Source: Candidatus Zixiibacteriota bacterium
GTDB taxonomy: Bacteria > Zixibacteria > MSB-5A5 > GN15 > FEB-12
Assembly: GCA_021163775.1 (NCBI GenBank)
Contig: JAGGTI010000130.1
Coordinates: forward strand, 1-37,808
Direction of reading: 5' to 3'
Length of the DNA: 37,808 bases
The notes below the pieces were generated by a model that worked only from the letters and a program-made list of their open reading frames with translations, was not told the origin of the DNA and did not search any database. Positions 7,933-16,675 of this stretch are shown piece by piece; position 1 is the stretch's first letter; every line of letters starts with the position of its first letter. The translations under genes were made by a program, and so were the position numbers.

Positions 7933-9167
7933 TCACTACCTGTAGTCATATCTTGGCTGGATAGCAGTGACTGTCTTATAATTTTCATAATCGCTTCAGC
8001 CCGAGCTGAAGTAGAATTGGCTTGAGCCAACTCCCTTCGCTTGCGAATAGCCTCTTCCCCGCCAGACCTGAGTGCCGTATCGACCATACTGATGAATTGA
8101 GCGTGGTCGGTGGCTACCATTACTTCCGGCTCGGTTCGGCGAGCTTCCGGGAAATCGGTAGAGACCACCGGTTTGCCTGTCGCAAGATACTGATAGATTT
8201 TGTTTGGACTGCTGTTGCGAATCCACTCGTTGCAAAGGAATGGCAGGAGACAGACATCGAAGCCACGCAGGTAGGCGGGAAGTTTGTCATACGGTTTGTG
8301 ACCGAGGAAAAAGACATTGGCCATTGATTTCAGTTTCTGGTATCTATCGTCCCACCGAAACTGTAGGGATCCGCGTTCTTCGCCAACGATGACAAGTGAG
8401 GTCTCAGGATGGGTCTCTGCCAGCCGGATCAGCAAGTCAAGGTCCATCAAATCATTGAAACCGCCAGCGTACCCTAGTCGCGGTTGAGGCAGGTTGGCCA
8501 GATCAAAGGCGATCTTGCGCCAGTCAGGATATTCCTGAGAAAAGTGCTCGTATTCAACACAGTTTGGCAGGTAATGAGTGTTCTTATTATGTTTAGAACG
8601 ACTCTGGAGCAAAGGTCCCGACGAAACAATCACCAGTTCGGCCTCAATCAAAATGGGCCTCTCTCGATGACTCATCAGGATAGTTCTTGGGTTTGAACTG
8701 TCCATCTGTGCATCAGAGGTTGAGACCAGGTATTCATCGGTGACCTCGTAGCAGTGCAGATCGGCGTCCACAATGTCTCGCAAGTAGTATTGCTGTATCT
8801 TGACCACGAAGGTCACAATGGGCTGGTTTGGTTTAGCTATCGACTTTACTACCGATCCGAGTTGTCTCTTGATCCACCAGCGATCGAAACGGGCCAGCCA
8901 CGGTGCCCGGAAAGCCAGCCCAATTGATGCCAGCGAGAGCGGACGCCACAGCAAAACACCTGATGCCGACAATCTCGGTTTGCGACTGTGACATATATAG
9001 TGAAGCAGTCTTCTGGGATGACGGAACAGCGTAAGTAGTCCTGCCGGAGGTTCTATCGCAAGAACATCAGAACAACGTGCAATTGCTGTCCAGTGCGGTC
9101 GTCTTACATAATCAGACCACTCTTGAGGTAAAAAAACGACTATGAGTGGTGAGGTTGATAGCGACAT
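7929..9167 (-). CDS. GT-B glycosyltransferase (GT4-like)
   Basis: About 412 aa from the preferred ATG at 9167. The C-terminal Rossmann half shows PRLGYAGGF, SLVIVGEE, VFFLGHKPYDKLPAYLRGFDVCLLPF and NKIYQYLATGKPVVSTDFPE, the usual GT4 donor-binding pattern including the late Glu region. The acceptor and donor sugars are unknown; related proteins build cell-surface or exopolysaccharide. The ORF track extends to a GTG at 9344, adding 59 residues rich in N, P and D with no family match. I judge that extension untranslated because it would overlap the rpmH promoter side and the conserved fold starts at SPLIVVFLPQEW. It is convergent with murJ and divergent from rpmH. Confidence 0.8.
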   Translation of the reverse strand: MSLSTSPLIVVFLPQEWSDYVRRPHWTAIARCSDVLAIEPPAGLLTLFRHPRRLLHYICHSRKPRLSASGVLLWRPLSLASIGLAFRAPWLARFDRWWIKRQLGSVVKSIAKPNQPIVTFVVKIQQYYLRDIVDADLHCYEVTDEYLVSTSDAQMDSSNPRTILMSHRERPILIEAELVIVSSGPLLQSRSKHNKNTHYLPNCVEYEHFSQEYPDWRKIAFDLANLPQPRLGYAGGFNDLMDLDLLIRLAETHPETSLVIVGEERGSLQFRWDDRYQKLKSMANVFFLGHKPYDKLPAYLRGFDVCLLPFLCNEWIRNSSPNKIYQYLATGKPVVSTDFPEARRTEPEVMVATDHAQFISMVDTALRSGGEEAIRKRRELAQANSTSARAEAIMKIIRQSLLSSQDMTTGSD

Positions 9168-9362
9168 CTGTTCAGAACCCGTTCTGGTGTCATGTTTTGG
9201 TCGATCGTTGACCTGGTTTCTTAGACGATAGTACGCAGGCGGGTCGTTTTCATCAAGAACTTGTTGCCACTCAGTTGGTGGTTTGGAATCATTATTCCGT
9301 GGCAGGATTGGCCTAATATTTAAGTTGAATAATTTCAACAGCACAAGAGTATCATTAATACC

Positions 9363-9390
9363 TTGACGAAATCGGCTTATTTGCTATATT
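9363..9390 (+). promoter_or_regulatory. Sigma70-type promoter for the rpmH-rnpA operon
   Basis: TTGACG, a 16-bp spacer and TATATT lie 29 bp ahead of the rpmH ATG. The SD-like AGGTAGG sits just before the start. The gap 9168-9418 holds this promoter and no other recognisable site. I see no DnaA boxes here. Confidence 0.7.
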
Positions 9391-9418
9391 CGAGGGCTAA
9401 TTTGTAAACAGGTAGGTT

Positions 9419-9571
9419 ATGAAAAGAACGTTTCAACCATCGAACCGAAAAAAACTGAACGATCACGGTTTCCGTGCGCGTATGGCTACTAAGGGTGGCC
9501 GTCGTATATTGGCTCGCCGTCGCGCTAAAGGGCGTAAACGGTTGGTGGCTAAAGTTGGTCGGAAGAAATAA
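9419..9571 (+). CDS. rpmH: 50S ribosomal protein L34
   Basis: This 50-aa, very basic protein is too short for the ORF track. It begins [12 protein letters not shown] and continues [27 protein letters not shown], the invariant L34 pattern. It is part of the 50S subunit. Its normal partner rnpA follows immediately, as in most bacteria. The AGGTAGG motif supports the ATG at 9419. Confidence 0.97.
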   Translation: MKRTFQPSNRKKLNDHGFRARMATKGGRRILARRRAKGRKRLVAKVGRKK

Positions 9572-9584
9572 GTTTCCCCGCTCA

Positions 9585-9902
9585 ATGAGCCTGAAGCATC
9601 GGGCTGATATCGATTCGCTGTTTAAGCAGGGGCAAAGATTTCCGACCGATTTTTTTACCCTGATCTGGCAGCCGGCCGATCAGTTCAAGTATGGTGTTTT
9701 TGTCTCAAAGAGACTCGGTTGCGCCTGTACCCGAAATCGGGCCAAAAGGCGTTTACGCGAAGCTGTCCGACTTAGCCGCAGTTGTTTGCAGGCAGTCGGC
9801 CGGGTTGCTATTCTTCCCCGCCCCGACCGCCCCGAACCGAAACTTGAGCAACTGATTGAAGATGTCAGTAGAATCTTCCAAAAAATCAGCTATCAGGCCT
9901 GA
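9585..9902 (+). CDS. rnpA: Ribonuclease P protein component
   Basis: RnpA is the protein cofactor of RNase P, which with the M1 RNA trims tRNA 5' leaders. The 105-aa product shows the RNR signature in TRNRAKRRLREAVR and the N-terminal RADIDSLFKQGQRF seen in family members. The ORF track extends upstream to a GTG at 9474, inside rpmH in another frame. The ATG at 9585 gives the normal family length. No strong Shine-Dalgarno precedes the ATG, so coupling to rpmH translation is likely. The 3' end overlaps yidD by 41 bp. Confidence 0.92.
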   Translation: MSLKHRADIDSLFKQGQRFPTDFFTLIWQPADQFKYGVFVSKRLGCACTRNRAKRRLREAVRLSRSCLQAVGRVAILPRPDRPEPKLEQLIEDVSRIFQKISYQA

Positions 9903-10137
9903 TCGACCGGCCCTGACGGTCTATCCGGTTATTTGGGCTATTCGTCTGTATCGCATCACGTTATCGCCAATTATGCTGACTCTGTTCGGAACCGCTTGCC
10001 GATATTACCCCAGTTGCTCACATTATACTGAAGAAGCCCTGTGCAAATACGGTCTGCTCCGTGGGAGCATAATGGGCGCTAAACGACTGCTTCGATGCCA
10101 CCCGTGGCACGAGGGAGGTTATGATCCGGTACAATAG
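9862..10137 (+). CDS. yidD: YidD, membrane protein insertion efficiency factor
   Basis: This small protein of about 91 aa helps YidC-dependent insertion and lies at the inner membrane. Diagnostic motifs are LYRITLSPIM, CRYYPSCSHYTEEAL and RLLRCHPWHEGGYDPV. The three Cys residues are typical of the family. It overlaps rnpA by 41 nt in another frame, as in many genomes, and precedes yidC by 57 nt. A TTG two codons upstream (9856) is an alternative start. Confidence 0.92.
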   Translation: MSVESSKKSAIRPDRPALTVYPVIWAIRLYRITLSPIMLTLFGTACRYYPSCSHYTEEALCKYGLLRGSIMGAKRLLRCHPWHEGGYDPVQ

Positions 10138-10194
10138 ACCCATAGAGCGGATGCTCCCGGTTTGCGTAGCTGACCATAGGACAAGGATGTAGCT

Positions 10195-11898
10195 TTGGAC
10201 AAGAAATCTATCATTATAGTAGTGGCACTGGCTGTTGTCGTCATATTCTACTGGCCGATCATGACCAAGCTTGGGTTTGTTGATGAACCCCAACCGCCGG
10301 CCCAGACGCAACCCCAGGACAACCAGACTACCCAGCTACCTGAGCAGGTATCTACTCCGATAGTAGCCGATCAGCCGACCGACTATCAGGTGGTCGAATT
10401 GGCTCAGAACGCAGGCTCCGAAATCGACACTGCCAAAGTCGACACCTTGGTGATCGAAACCGGCAAGTACACTGTGAAAATGTCATCCCTTGGTGGTGGT
10501 CCGGTCTCTATCGAAATGAAAGACTACACCTACCGTGACGGCCGTCCAATTCAGATGTTGCCGAACCTGACCAGGGTTACGCCCGAGGTGACTTTTCAGG
10601 GTGGAACTTTCACGACTTCTCACGAACATTTTGCCTGCGATCGACCGGCGGGTGTTTATGACGCTACCCGGGAACCATTGGAAGTAGTTTACACCCACAT
10701 CGGTGAAGCCGGTGGCACTATTACTCGGACGTATACATTTTATCCTGATCGTCATTCGTTCGATTTTAAGTTCGATGTCGATAACCCATCGGTGTTTGGT
10801 TTCGATCGCGAATATAAGCTGATGTGGAACACTCCGCTGGAACCAACCGAACCGAATATCAAGGATGACTGGAAGGCTATGCAGGCGGCGGCAGTTATGG
10901 CCGGTTCGCGCGAGGCGCTTGATGATTTCGATGATGGTAAGCTCCGGCAGAGTTTGACCGGACGTACTGCCTGGGCCGGAGTGCGGTCCAAGTATTTCTC
11001 GGCGGTGCTTATCCCCCGCTCTCGTGAAGCCGATGGGGCGATTGCCTTGGGAAGTGAAGACGATATCAGTACTGCTGATGGTCTCATGGAAGAACGGCGC
11101 ATTACTGCCGGTTTGGAAATGATGTTTGCCACGGTTAACCCGATCAGCGACAGCTTCACGGTTTTTGTCGGCCCGCTCGACTACATGGAGATGCGGGAGT
11201 ACGATGTAGCCCTCGAGGATATGCTGGATATCGGCACCAGTCTCATAGGCAAACTGATCTATCCGTTCGCTTTTGCCGTCTTGTGGCTCCTGCCTAAATT
11301 GTACAGCTTTTTACCCAACTACGGTTTGGTCATTATCCTGTTTGCGTTTATGGTGAAGATCGTGACCCTGCCGCTCTCGATGAAACAGTTCAAGTCGATG
11401 CAGGCGATGAAAGAGTTACAGCCGCGTATTGACGATCTCAAGAAGCGGCACAAGAAAGATCCCCAGAAGCTGAATAAGGAAACGATGAAGCTCTATAAAG
11501 ATCAGGGGGTCAGTCCACTTTCCGGGTGTCTGCCGATGTTGCCCCAGATGCCTCTGTTCTTTGCCATGTTCTCAGTTTTCAGGTCGACTATTTTGCTTCG
11601 GGACGCACCTTTCTTCTGGTTTATTGATGATCTCTCGCGTGGTGCCACCGGACTGACCGACCCGTATATAATCCTGGTGCTACTGATGATAGCTTCGCAA
11701 TTCATATCACAGAAAATTACCATGCCGGCCAACCAGCAGAATAAAATGCTTGGCTACATGATGCCGCTTTTCATGGGTTTCATTTTCTATAGCTTCGCCG
11801 CCGGGTTAGTATTATATTGGACGGCGTTCTCCATAATGGCGATGCTTGATTATGCTCTATTCAAGCGACCGAAAAATCCCGAGGTCAAAACCGTCTGA
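10195..11898 (+). CDS. yidC: YidC, inner-membrane protein insertase
   Basis: The 567-aa insertase has an N-terminal TM segment (IIIVVALAVVVIFYWP), a large periplasmic beta domain typical of diderms (roughly 60-350), and a C-terminal five-TM Oxa1-type core. The core contains KQFKSMQAMKELQPRIDDLKKRHKKDPQKLNKE, the coiled C1 hairpin, then GCLPMLPQMPLFFAMFSV. The start is TTG at 10195, 10-12 nt after AAGGAT; an upstream ATG is followed at once by a stop. It follows yidD. The usual next gene jag is absent and mnmE comes directly. Confidence 0.95.
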   Translation: MDKKSIIIVVALAVVVIFYWPIMTKLGFVDEPQPPAQTQPQDNQTTQLPEQVSTPIVADQPTDYQVVELAQNAGSEIDTAKVDTLVIETGKYTVKMSSLGGGPVSIEMKDYTYRDGRPIQMLPNLTRVTPEVTFQGGTFTTSHEHFACDRPAGVYDATREPLEVVYTHIGEAGGTITRTYTFYPDRHSFDFKFDVDNPSVFGFDREYKLMWNTPLEPTEPNIKDDWKAMQAAAVMAGSREALDDFDDGKLRQSLTGRTAWAGVRSKYFSAVLIPRSREADGAIALGSEDDISTADGLMEERRITAGLEMMFATVNPISDSFTVFVGPLDYMEMREYDVALEDMLDIGTSLIGKLIYPFAFAVLWLLPKLYSFLPNYGLVIILFAFMVKIVTLPLSMKQFKSMQAMKELQPRIDDLKKRHKKDPQKLNKETMKLYKDQGVSPLSGCLPMLPQMPLFFAMFSVFRSTILLRDAPFFWFIDDLSRGATGLTDPYIILVLLMIASQFISQKITMPANQQNKMLGYMMPLFMGFIFYSFAAGLVLYWTAFSIMAMLDYALFKRPKNPEVKTV

Positions 11899-11903
11899 CA
11901 CTA

Positions 11904-13300
11904 ATGATGCCCGATAAAGCTAAAAAAAAAAGACAACAACTCCGGTTGACTCCGATACTATCGCCGCCGTCATAACACCTGCCGGTCAGGGTGGTATCGG
12001 GGCGATCCGGATTGCCGGTCCCCGCTCGCAGGAGATACTTGAGCGGCTCTTTCGCCCCACCCGTTCCTCCAAACTAAAACCGTTTCTGATGCGCCACGGT
12101 CATGTTGTGTCCGGTAGCGGTAAAGTGATCGATGAAACTCTTGCGGTGTTTATGCCGGCGGGTCGATCTTACACCGGACTCGATCAGGCCGAGATCTACT
12201 GTCACGGCGGGCACCAGGTGGTGCGGACAATTTTGGATCTGATAATCAAATCGGGAGCACGTCCGGCCGAACCGGGCGAGTTTACCAAACTGGCTTTTCT
12301 GAGTGGTCGGATCGACCTGTCCAAAGCTGAAGCGGTTGGTGAGCTTATTGCCGCCTCAACGGAAGCATCGTATGAGGCCAGCCGGGAGCATCTGGTCGGT
12401 GAGTATTCTGAATATGTCGGGTCACTTCGGGAGCGGTTGGTTTCGATTCTGGCCGAGATTGAGGCCTCAATTGATTTTGCCGACGATGAAGCCGATACGA
12501 TAGATCCGAGGCATCTGAACAAGACCCTTGACGAGATAACCGGCCGAATAGACCAATTGGTCGCTACCTACGAAGGCGGACGGATAATCCGCGAGGGATA
12601 CCGAGTCGCGATCGGGGGTCGCCCCAACGCCGGGAAATCATCGCTGTTCAACGCGCTTCTCAAGCAGGAACGGGCCTTGGTTGACCATGAAGCTGGTACG
12701 ACGCGGGATTACCTGTCTGAGTGGGTCGACCTCGATGGGTACGCGGTCAATCTGATCGATACCGCAGGGGTGCGTGGCGAGGGTAGCCAGGTGGAGAAAG
12801 CGGGGCAGGCCCGATCACGTGAGTTAGTTGCGAAAGCTGATCTGGTGCTCTGGTTGGCAGACGTCACTATGCCAGATTGGCAGGACCGCTCGGCGGCTGA
12901 TATTAGAGATCTGGAATATTGCGATATATTGTTAGTAGGTAATAAGATAGATCTTGTAGCCAATTCTGGCCTTGTCTGTCCTGATGAGACCTGTCTAATA
13001 TCTTGTTTGACCAGAGATGGATTAAATAAGCTAAGAGGTCTGATTTTCGAGTATATTAATGATAGCACCCGGAATATGATTTCAGGGCAGATAGTAACCT
13101 CGGCTCGGCACCGAAACTGTCTTGAGCTGGCTGGTCGAGCGCTTGAGCAGACAAAGTTGGCTGTGAACAACGGGGAGTCATCCGAGGTTCTGGCGTTTGA
13201 AATTCGGCGAGCAGTTGAAGCGTTAGCCGAGATAACCGGTCAAATATATACTGAGGATATTCTCGAAGAGATATTTTCTCGATTCTGTATTGGGAAATGA
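11904..13300 (+). CDS. mnmE: MnmE, tRNA U34-modifying GTPase; apparent 5' frameshift at an A10 run
   Basis: MnmE with MnmG installs the cmnm5 group on tRNA wobble U34. The G domain has GRPNAGKSSLFN, DTAGVR and NKID, and the protein ends in the essential CIGK. The track starts at 12089, cutting off the conserved folate-binding start. That start is present upstream: DTIAAVITPAGQGGIGAIRI begins at about 11954 in the same frame, but no ATG/GTG/TTG precedes it before a TAA at 11921. The tandem ATGs at 11904/11907 lie in a frame one base off, separated by ten A residues (11922-11931). One extra A would restore MMPDKAKKKKT... and a 465-aa protein of normal size. This could be a homopolymer assembly error, a real mutation, or slippage-dependent expression. 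Function is otherwise certain. Confidence 0.9.
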
Positions 13301-13327
13301 GTGGATAACCGATATGAGTTGTGACAT

Positions 13328-13343
13328 GATTTCACGTGAAACA
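13328..13343. promoter_or_regulatory. parS: Near-consensus parS, ParB-binding site
   Basis: The palindrome matches the bacterial parS consensus TGTTTCACGTGAAACA at 14 of 16 positions; only the two 5'-most bases differ. It sits in the mnmE-mnmG gap and covers the GTG that the ORF track uses as the mnmG start. A one-mismatch DnaA-box-like 9-mer, AGTGGATAA, lies about 30 bp upstream. Confidence 0.85.
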
Positions 13344-13362
13344 ATCGATATCGCATATTGAT

Positions 13363-15231
13363 ATGCAAGATTTTGATGTAATAGTGGTTGGAGGTGGTCA
13401 CGCTGGTGTGGAGGCCGCTCTGGCAGTGGCACGAATGGGGAAGCGCGCCGGGCTGGTTAGTATGGATGCCGGTAAGCTGGCGCTCATGTCGTGTAATCCG
13501 GCTATTGGTGGGATCGGTAAGTCTCAGTTAGTTAAAGAAATAGACGCCCTGGGCGGGTTGATGGGCGAGGCTATCGACGCCACCGGAATTCAGTTCCGGA
13601 GATTGAACCTTTCACGTGGCCCGGCGGTCTGGTCGACCAGGGTGCAGGCCGATCGGATCGGGTACAATCAATATGTGGTTGACCGCCTTGAACATCACCA
13701 AAACATTGAGGTGGTGGAAGGGACCGTTGTTGCGGTCTCGGTCGAGTCCGGTAAGGCTTGTGGTGTAGTTCTGGAAAACGGGGAACCTCTTAGTTCAAAA
13801 GCGGTTGTGATCGCCAGTGGGACATTCCTTGGTGGACTTATCCACATCGGTGAAAAACAAATCAGGGCTGGTCGGATGGGGGAGAAGGCCGCGACCGAGC
13901 TTTCGGAGAATCTCTCAGGGCTGGGTTTCGAGGTCGGCCGTCTCAAGACCGGAACACCCCCACGTCTCGATGGAGACAGTATCGACTGGTCGAAGTGCGA
14001 GAGACAGGAAGGCGAGGAGCCGCTTCCATTATTCTCGTATCGTTCGACCCGTGAACTGTTTAAGCAGACGCCCTGTCACCTTACTCGCACTACGGAGAAG
14101 ACTCGGGCGAAGGTATCAGCCAATTTTGAGAAATCACCTATTTTCTCCGGGCAGATAAAATCAACCGGCCCAAGGTATTGCCCATCGATTGAGGACAAAT
14201 TTTACCGATTCAAAGATAAGCCATCGCACCAGATCTTCCTGGAGCCGGAAGGAAACGGCACCAACGAGATCTACCCTAATGGTTTTGCCACCGCTTTACC
14301 TGAAGATGTCCAGAGGGAAGCTATTCATACGGTTACAGGCTTGGAGGAGGCGGTTATCACCCAGCCGGGGTATGCAATTGAATACGACTATTGTCCTGCT
14401 TACCAAGTAGATAGGTCGCTTGAGACGCGGGTCGTCAAACAGCTCTATTTTGCTGGCCAGATCAATGGCACTTCAGGGTATGAAGAAGCCGCCGCGCTGG
14501 GACTTATGGCTGGAGTCAACGCGGTGCTGGCAATCGAGGGCGAACCGGCGTTCAGGCTTGATCGCTCGCAGGCGTATATCGGGGTTATGATCGATGACCT
14601 AACGACCCGCTCGACCACGGAGCCTTACCGAATGTTTACATCGCGGGCAGAATATCGCCTGGCGCTCCGTGAAGACAACGCGCGGGACCGGTTAGCCGGT
14701 TATGCTCATCAATATGGTCTTATTTCTCAGTCTGAGTTTGAGATATTCCAGGATATGATTCTGAATACCGAGAACGAAGTGAAGAAACTTCGGTCGACCA
14801 GGGTTAAGGTTTCCCGGTTGACTGATTTGAAGGTTAAGATTACGAAAAAAGACAAAGTCTCGCTCGCCGATATCCTCAAGCAACCGGGGATTGTTCTCGC
14901 CGATATCTTGCCGTTACTTAATGAGTTCGATAGTATGTTCTCCGAGGATCGTGAAGTTTTGAGCCGAGCGGCGATTCAGATCCGATACCAGGGGTATATT
15001 GATAAGCAGGAACGGGAGATACAGAAGTTTCGGAAACAGGAAGCGGTCTTGATTCCGTCAGACTTTTCATATACTGATATATTAGGGCTGAAAACCGAGG
15101 CTCGGGAGAAGCTTTCCCGGTTCCGACCCGGAACTCTTGGACAAGCTACCCGGATAGAAGGTGTCACGGCGGGTGATTTGGCGGTTCTCGCGGTCAATCT
15201 CAAGCGTCACAACGCCAAATCAGGACAATAG
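13363..15231 (+). CDS. mnmG: MnmG (GidA), FAD-dependent tRNA U34 modification
   Basis: MnmG is the FAD/NADH partner of MnmE in cmnm5U34 formation. Diagnostic motifs are the N-terminal dinucleotide fold DVIVVGGGHAGVEAALA, the CNPAIGGIGKSQLVKEIDALGG block, RGPAVWSTRVQADR, LKTGTPPRL and the C-terminal LKTEAREKLSRFRP followed by QATRIEGVTAGD. Length is about 622 aa, as expected. The ORF track begins at GTG 13336, inside a parS site. The ATG at 13363 puts the first beta strand at the N terminus as usual and is preferred, although no Shine-Dalgarno is evident. rsmG follows after 3 nt. Confidence 0.96.
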   Translation: MQDFDVIVVGGGHAGVEAALAVARMGKRAGLVSMDAGKLALMSCNPAIGGIGKSQLVKEIDALGGLMGEAIDATGIQFRRLNLSRGPAVWSTRVQADRIGYNQYVVDRLEHHQNIEVVEGTVVAVSVESGKACGVVLENGEPLSSKAVVIASGTFLGGLIHIGEKQIRAGRMGEKAATELSENLSGLGFEVGRLKTGTPPRLDGDSIDWSKCERQEGEEPLPLFSYRSTRELFKQTPCHLTRTTEKTRAKVSANFEKSPIFSGQIKSTGPRYCPSIEDKFYRFKDKPSHQIFLEPEGNGTNEIYPNGFATALPEDVQREAIHTVTGLEEAVITQPGYAIEYDYCPAYQVDRSLETRVVKQLYFAGQINGTSGYEEAAALGLMAGVNAVLAIEGEPAFRLDRSQAYIGVMIDDLTTRSTTEPYRMFTSRAEYRLALREDNARDRLAGYAHQYGLISQSEFEIFQDMILNTENEVKKLRSTRVKVSRLTDLKVKITKKDKVSLADILKQPGIVLADILPLLNEFDSMFSEDREVLSRAAIQIRYQGYIDKQEREIQKFRKQEAVLIPSDFSYTDILGLKTEAREKLSRFRPGTLGQATRIEGVTAGDLAVLAVNLKRHNAKSGQ

Positions 15232-15234
15232 AAT

Positions 15235-15828
15235 ATGTCGGAAACGGTTAGCCTTGATATTCAGGCGGTGCTCTCCCGGTACCTTACCCCTGAGCAAATA
15301 GATCGCTACTATGAACAGGTGATGAAGCAGAATCGCCAGGTCAACCTTGTTTCACGTGAAACAAAACGGGTCGATTTCGACCGGTTGGTGGCCGAGTCAC
15401 TCCTGCCCCTTGGTTTCCTTCCTTCCGGCATGAACGGTTATCTTGATATTGGATCTGGCGGCGGGTTTCCCTCGGTGCCAATTCTGATGAGTGGTGCGGT
15501 CGATGGCGATTGCACTCTGGTCGAGCGGACCGGTAAGAAAGCTCGCGCGCTCGAACAAATTCTCACAGGTTTGACTCTCAGTGCCAGTGTTACCGCTCTC
15601 AATTTTCACGAGATTCGCGAAATCGGTTCGGTTGAACTCGTCACGCTTCGATATGTCAAACTATCGGAATCACTCCTGAGTAAAATTATGTCCAGTCTGG
15701 CGCCTTCCGGTAAGTTTGTCTACTACTCAACACCCGGTTTTGACACTGGGGATATGTTATCCACGATTTTCAAATATCAGTCGCCGCAAGACGCGGTTAT
15801 CAAAAGCTTTACTGTATTTTCAAAATAA
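15235..15828 (+). CDS. rsmG: RsmG (GidB), 16S rRNA m7G methyltransferase
   Basis: RsmG uses SAM to methylate the 16S rRNA 530-loop guanosine. The SAM-binding motif [15 protein letters not shown] is intact, as are the RNLVSRE-like [10 protein letters not shown] and the [13 protein letters not shown] region. At 197 aa it is slightly short at the C terminus. AGGACAA precedes the ATG. A perfect parS site is embedded in codons for the NLVSRETK segment, so this stretch is under double selection. It is followed by parA. Confidence 0.93.
   Translation: MSETVSLDIQAVLSRYLTPEQIDRYYEQVMKQNRQVNLVSRETKRVDFDRLVAESLLPLGFLPSGMNGYLDIGSGGGFPSVPILMSGAVDGDCTLVERTGKKARALEQILTGLTLSASVTALNFHEIREIGSVELVTLRYVKLSESLLSKIMSSLAPSGKFVYYSTPGFDTGDMLSTIFKYQSPQDAVIKSFTVFSK
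15348..15363. promoter_or_regulatory. parS: Perfect parS, ParB-binding site, inside rsmG
   Basis: All 16 bases equal the consensus TGTTTCACGTGAAACA. It lies 0.55 kb upstream of parA, the usual place for centromere sites near the chromosome origin. ParB, encoded at 16672-17526, is expected to load here and spread. Confidence 0.95.
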
Positions 15829-15916
15829 TACGTCAGTCAACTCAAATTTTCGCTTGTGTTTGTCCTTGTTGTTTCTTAAAATCGGGCCAAGGATTTTCTG
15901 CGACAAGGAGTTGGCT

Positions 15917-16675
15917 ATGTGTCGAATTATTGCAATTGCAAATCAAAAGGGAGGTGTTGGTAAAACGACCACGGCGGTGAACCTTGCTTCCTGTCTCGCG
16001 GCCGCCGAACAAAAGACACTATTAATAGATATGGATCCCCAGGCCAATTCTACCAGTGGGGTAGGGTATGAACGGACCGAAGGCGAGGCTACTATCTATG
16101 ATGCTTTGATCGACAAACAGCCGGTTTCCGAAGTTATCCGCACTACCGCGCTGAATTATCTCAACTTGATACCAGCCGCGATTTCATTGGTAGGTGCCGA
16201 GGTTGATCTGGTGTCGATGTTGTCCAGGGAGTCCCGCCTCAAGGAATGTCTGGCCAGCGTGATTGATGAGTACAGCTATATTATAGTAGATTGTCCACCA
16301 TCGCTCGGCCTGCTGACAGTTAACACTCTTACAGCGGCAAACTCCGTTATTATACCAATGCAATGTGAATACTACGCTTTGGAAGGTCTTACGGCGTTGA
16401 TGAATACGATTAGCCTGGTACGACAGCATCTGAATCCGGAGCTGAAAATCGAAGGAGTATTGTTGACGATGTATGACAGTCGACTGAGGCTTTCGAAACA
16501 GGTCTCGGCCGAAGTTCGTACCCATCTGAACGAGCGGGTGTATGACACCGTGATTTCGCGTAACGTACGACTGTCCGAGGCGCCTTCGTTCGGCAAACCG
16601 ATCATTCTCTATGATATCCTGTCAACGGGTGCCGAGAACTACATGGCACTTACCAAGGAAGTGATGGCTTCATGA
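15917..16675 (+). CDS. parA: ParA (Soj), chromosome partition ATPase
   Basis: This 252-aa deviant-Walker ATPase drives origin segregation with ParB-parS. The start [25 protein letters not shown] contains the KGGVGKTT Walker motif. It is followed by [25 protein letters not shown] and the C-terminal [11 protein letters not shown]. The track starts at 15716 inside rsmG; the ATG at 15917 with AAGGAG 6 nt before it is clearly right. Its last bases overlap the parB start (ATGA), coupling the two. The 88-nt gap after rsmG may hold a promoter, but none is convincing. Confidence 0.96.
   Translation: MCRIIAIANQKGGVGKTTTAVNLASCLAAAEQKTLLIDMDPQANSTSGVGYERTEGEATIYDALIDKQPVSEVIRTTALNYLNLIPAAISLVGAEVDLVSMLSRESRLKECLASVIDEYSYIIVDCPPSLGLLTVNTLTAANSVIIPMQCEYYALEGLTALMNTISLVRQHLNPELKIEGVLLTMYDSRLRLSKQVSAEVRTHLNERVYDTVISRNVRLSEAPSFGKPIILYDILSTGAENYMALTKEVMAS

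Noticed and set aside
9168-9344. N-terminal extension of the glycosyltransferase to a GTG
   Set aside because: 59 residues of low family likelihood, no Shine-Dalgarno, and the conserved fold starts near the ATG at 9167.
9168-9418. oriC in the gap before rpmH, its place in many genomes
   Set aside because: No DnaA-box-like 9-mers are seen; the gap is accounted for by the rpmH promoter.
12709-13170. 153-aa minus-strand ORF
   Set aside because: Shadow of mnmE.
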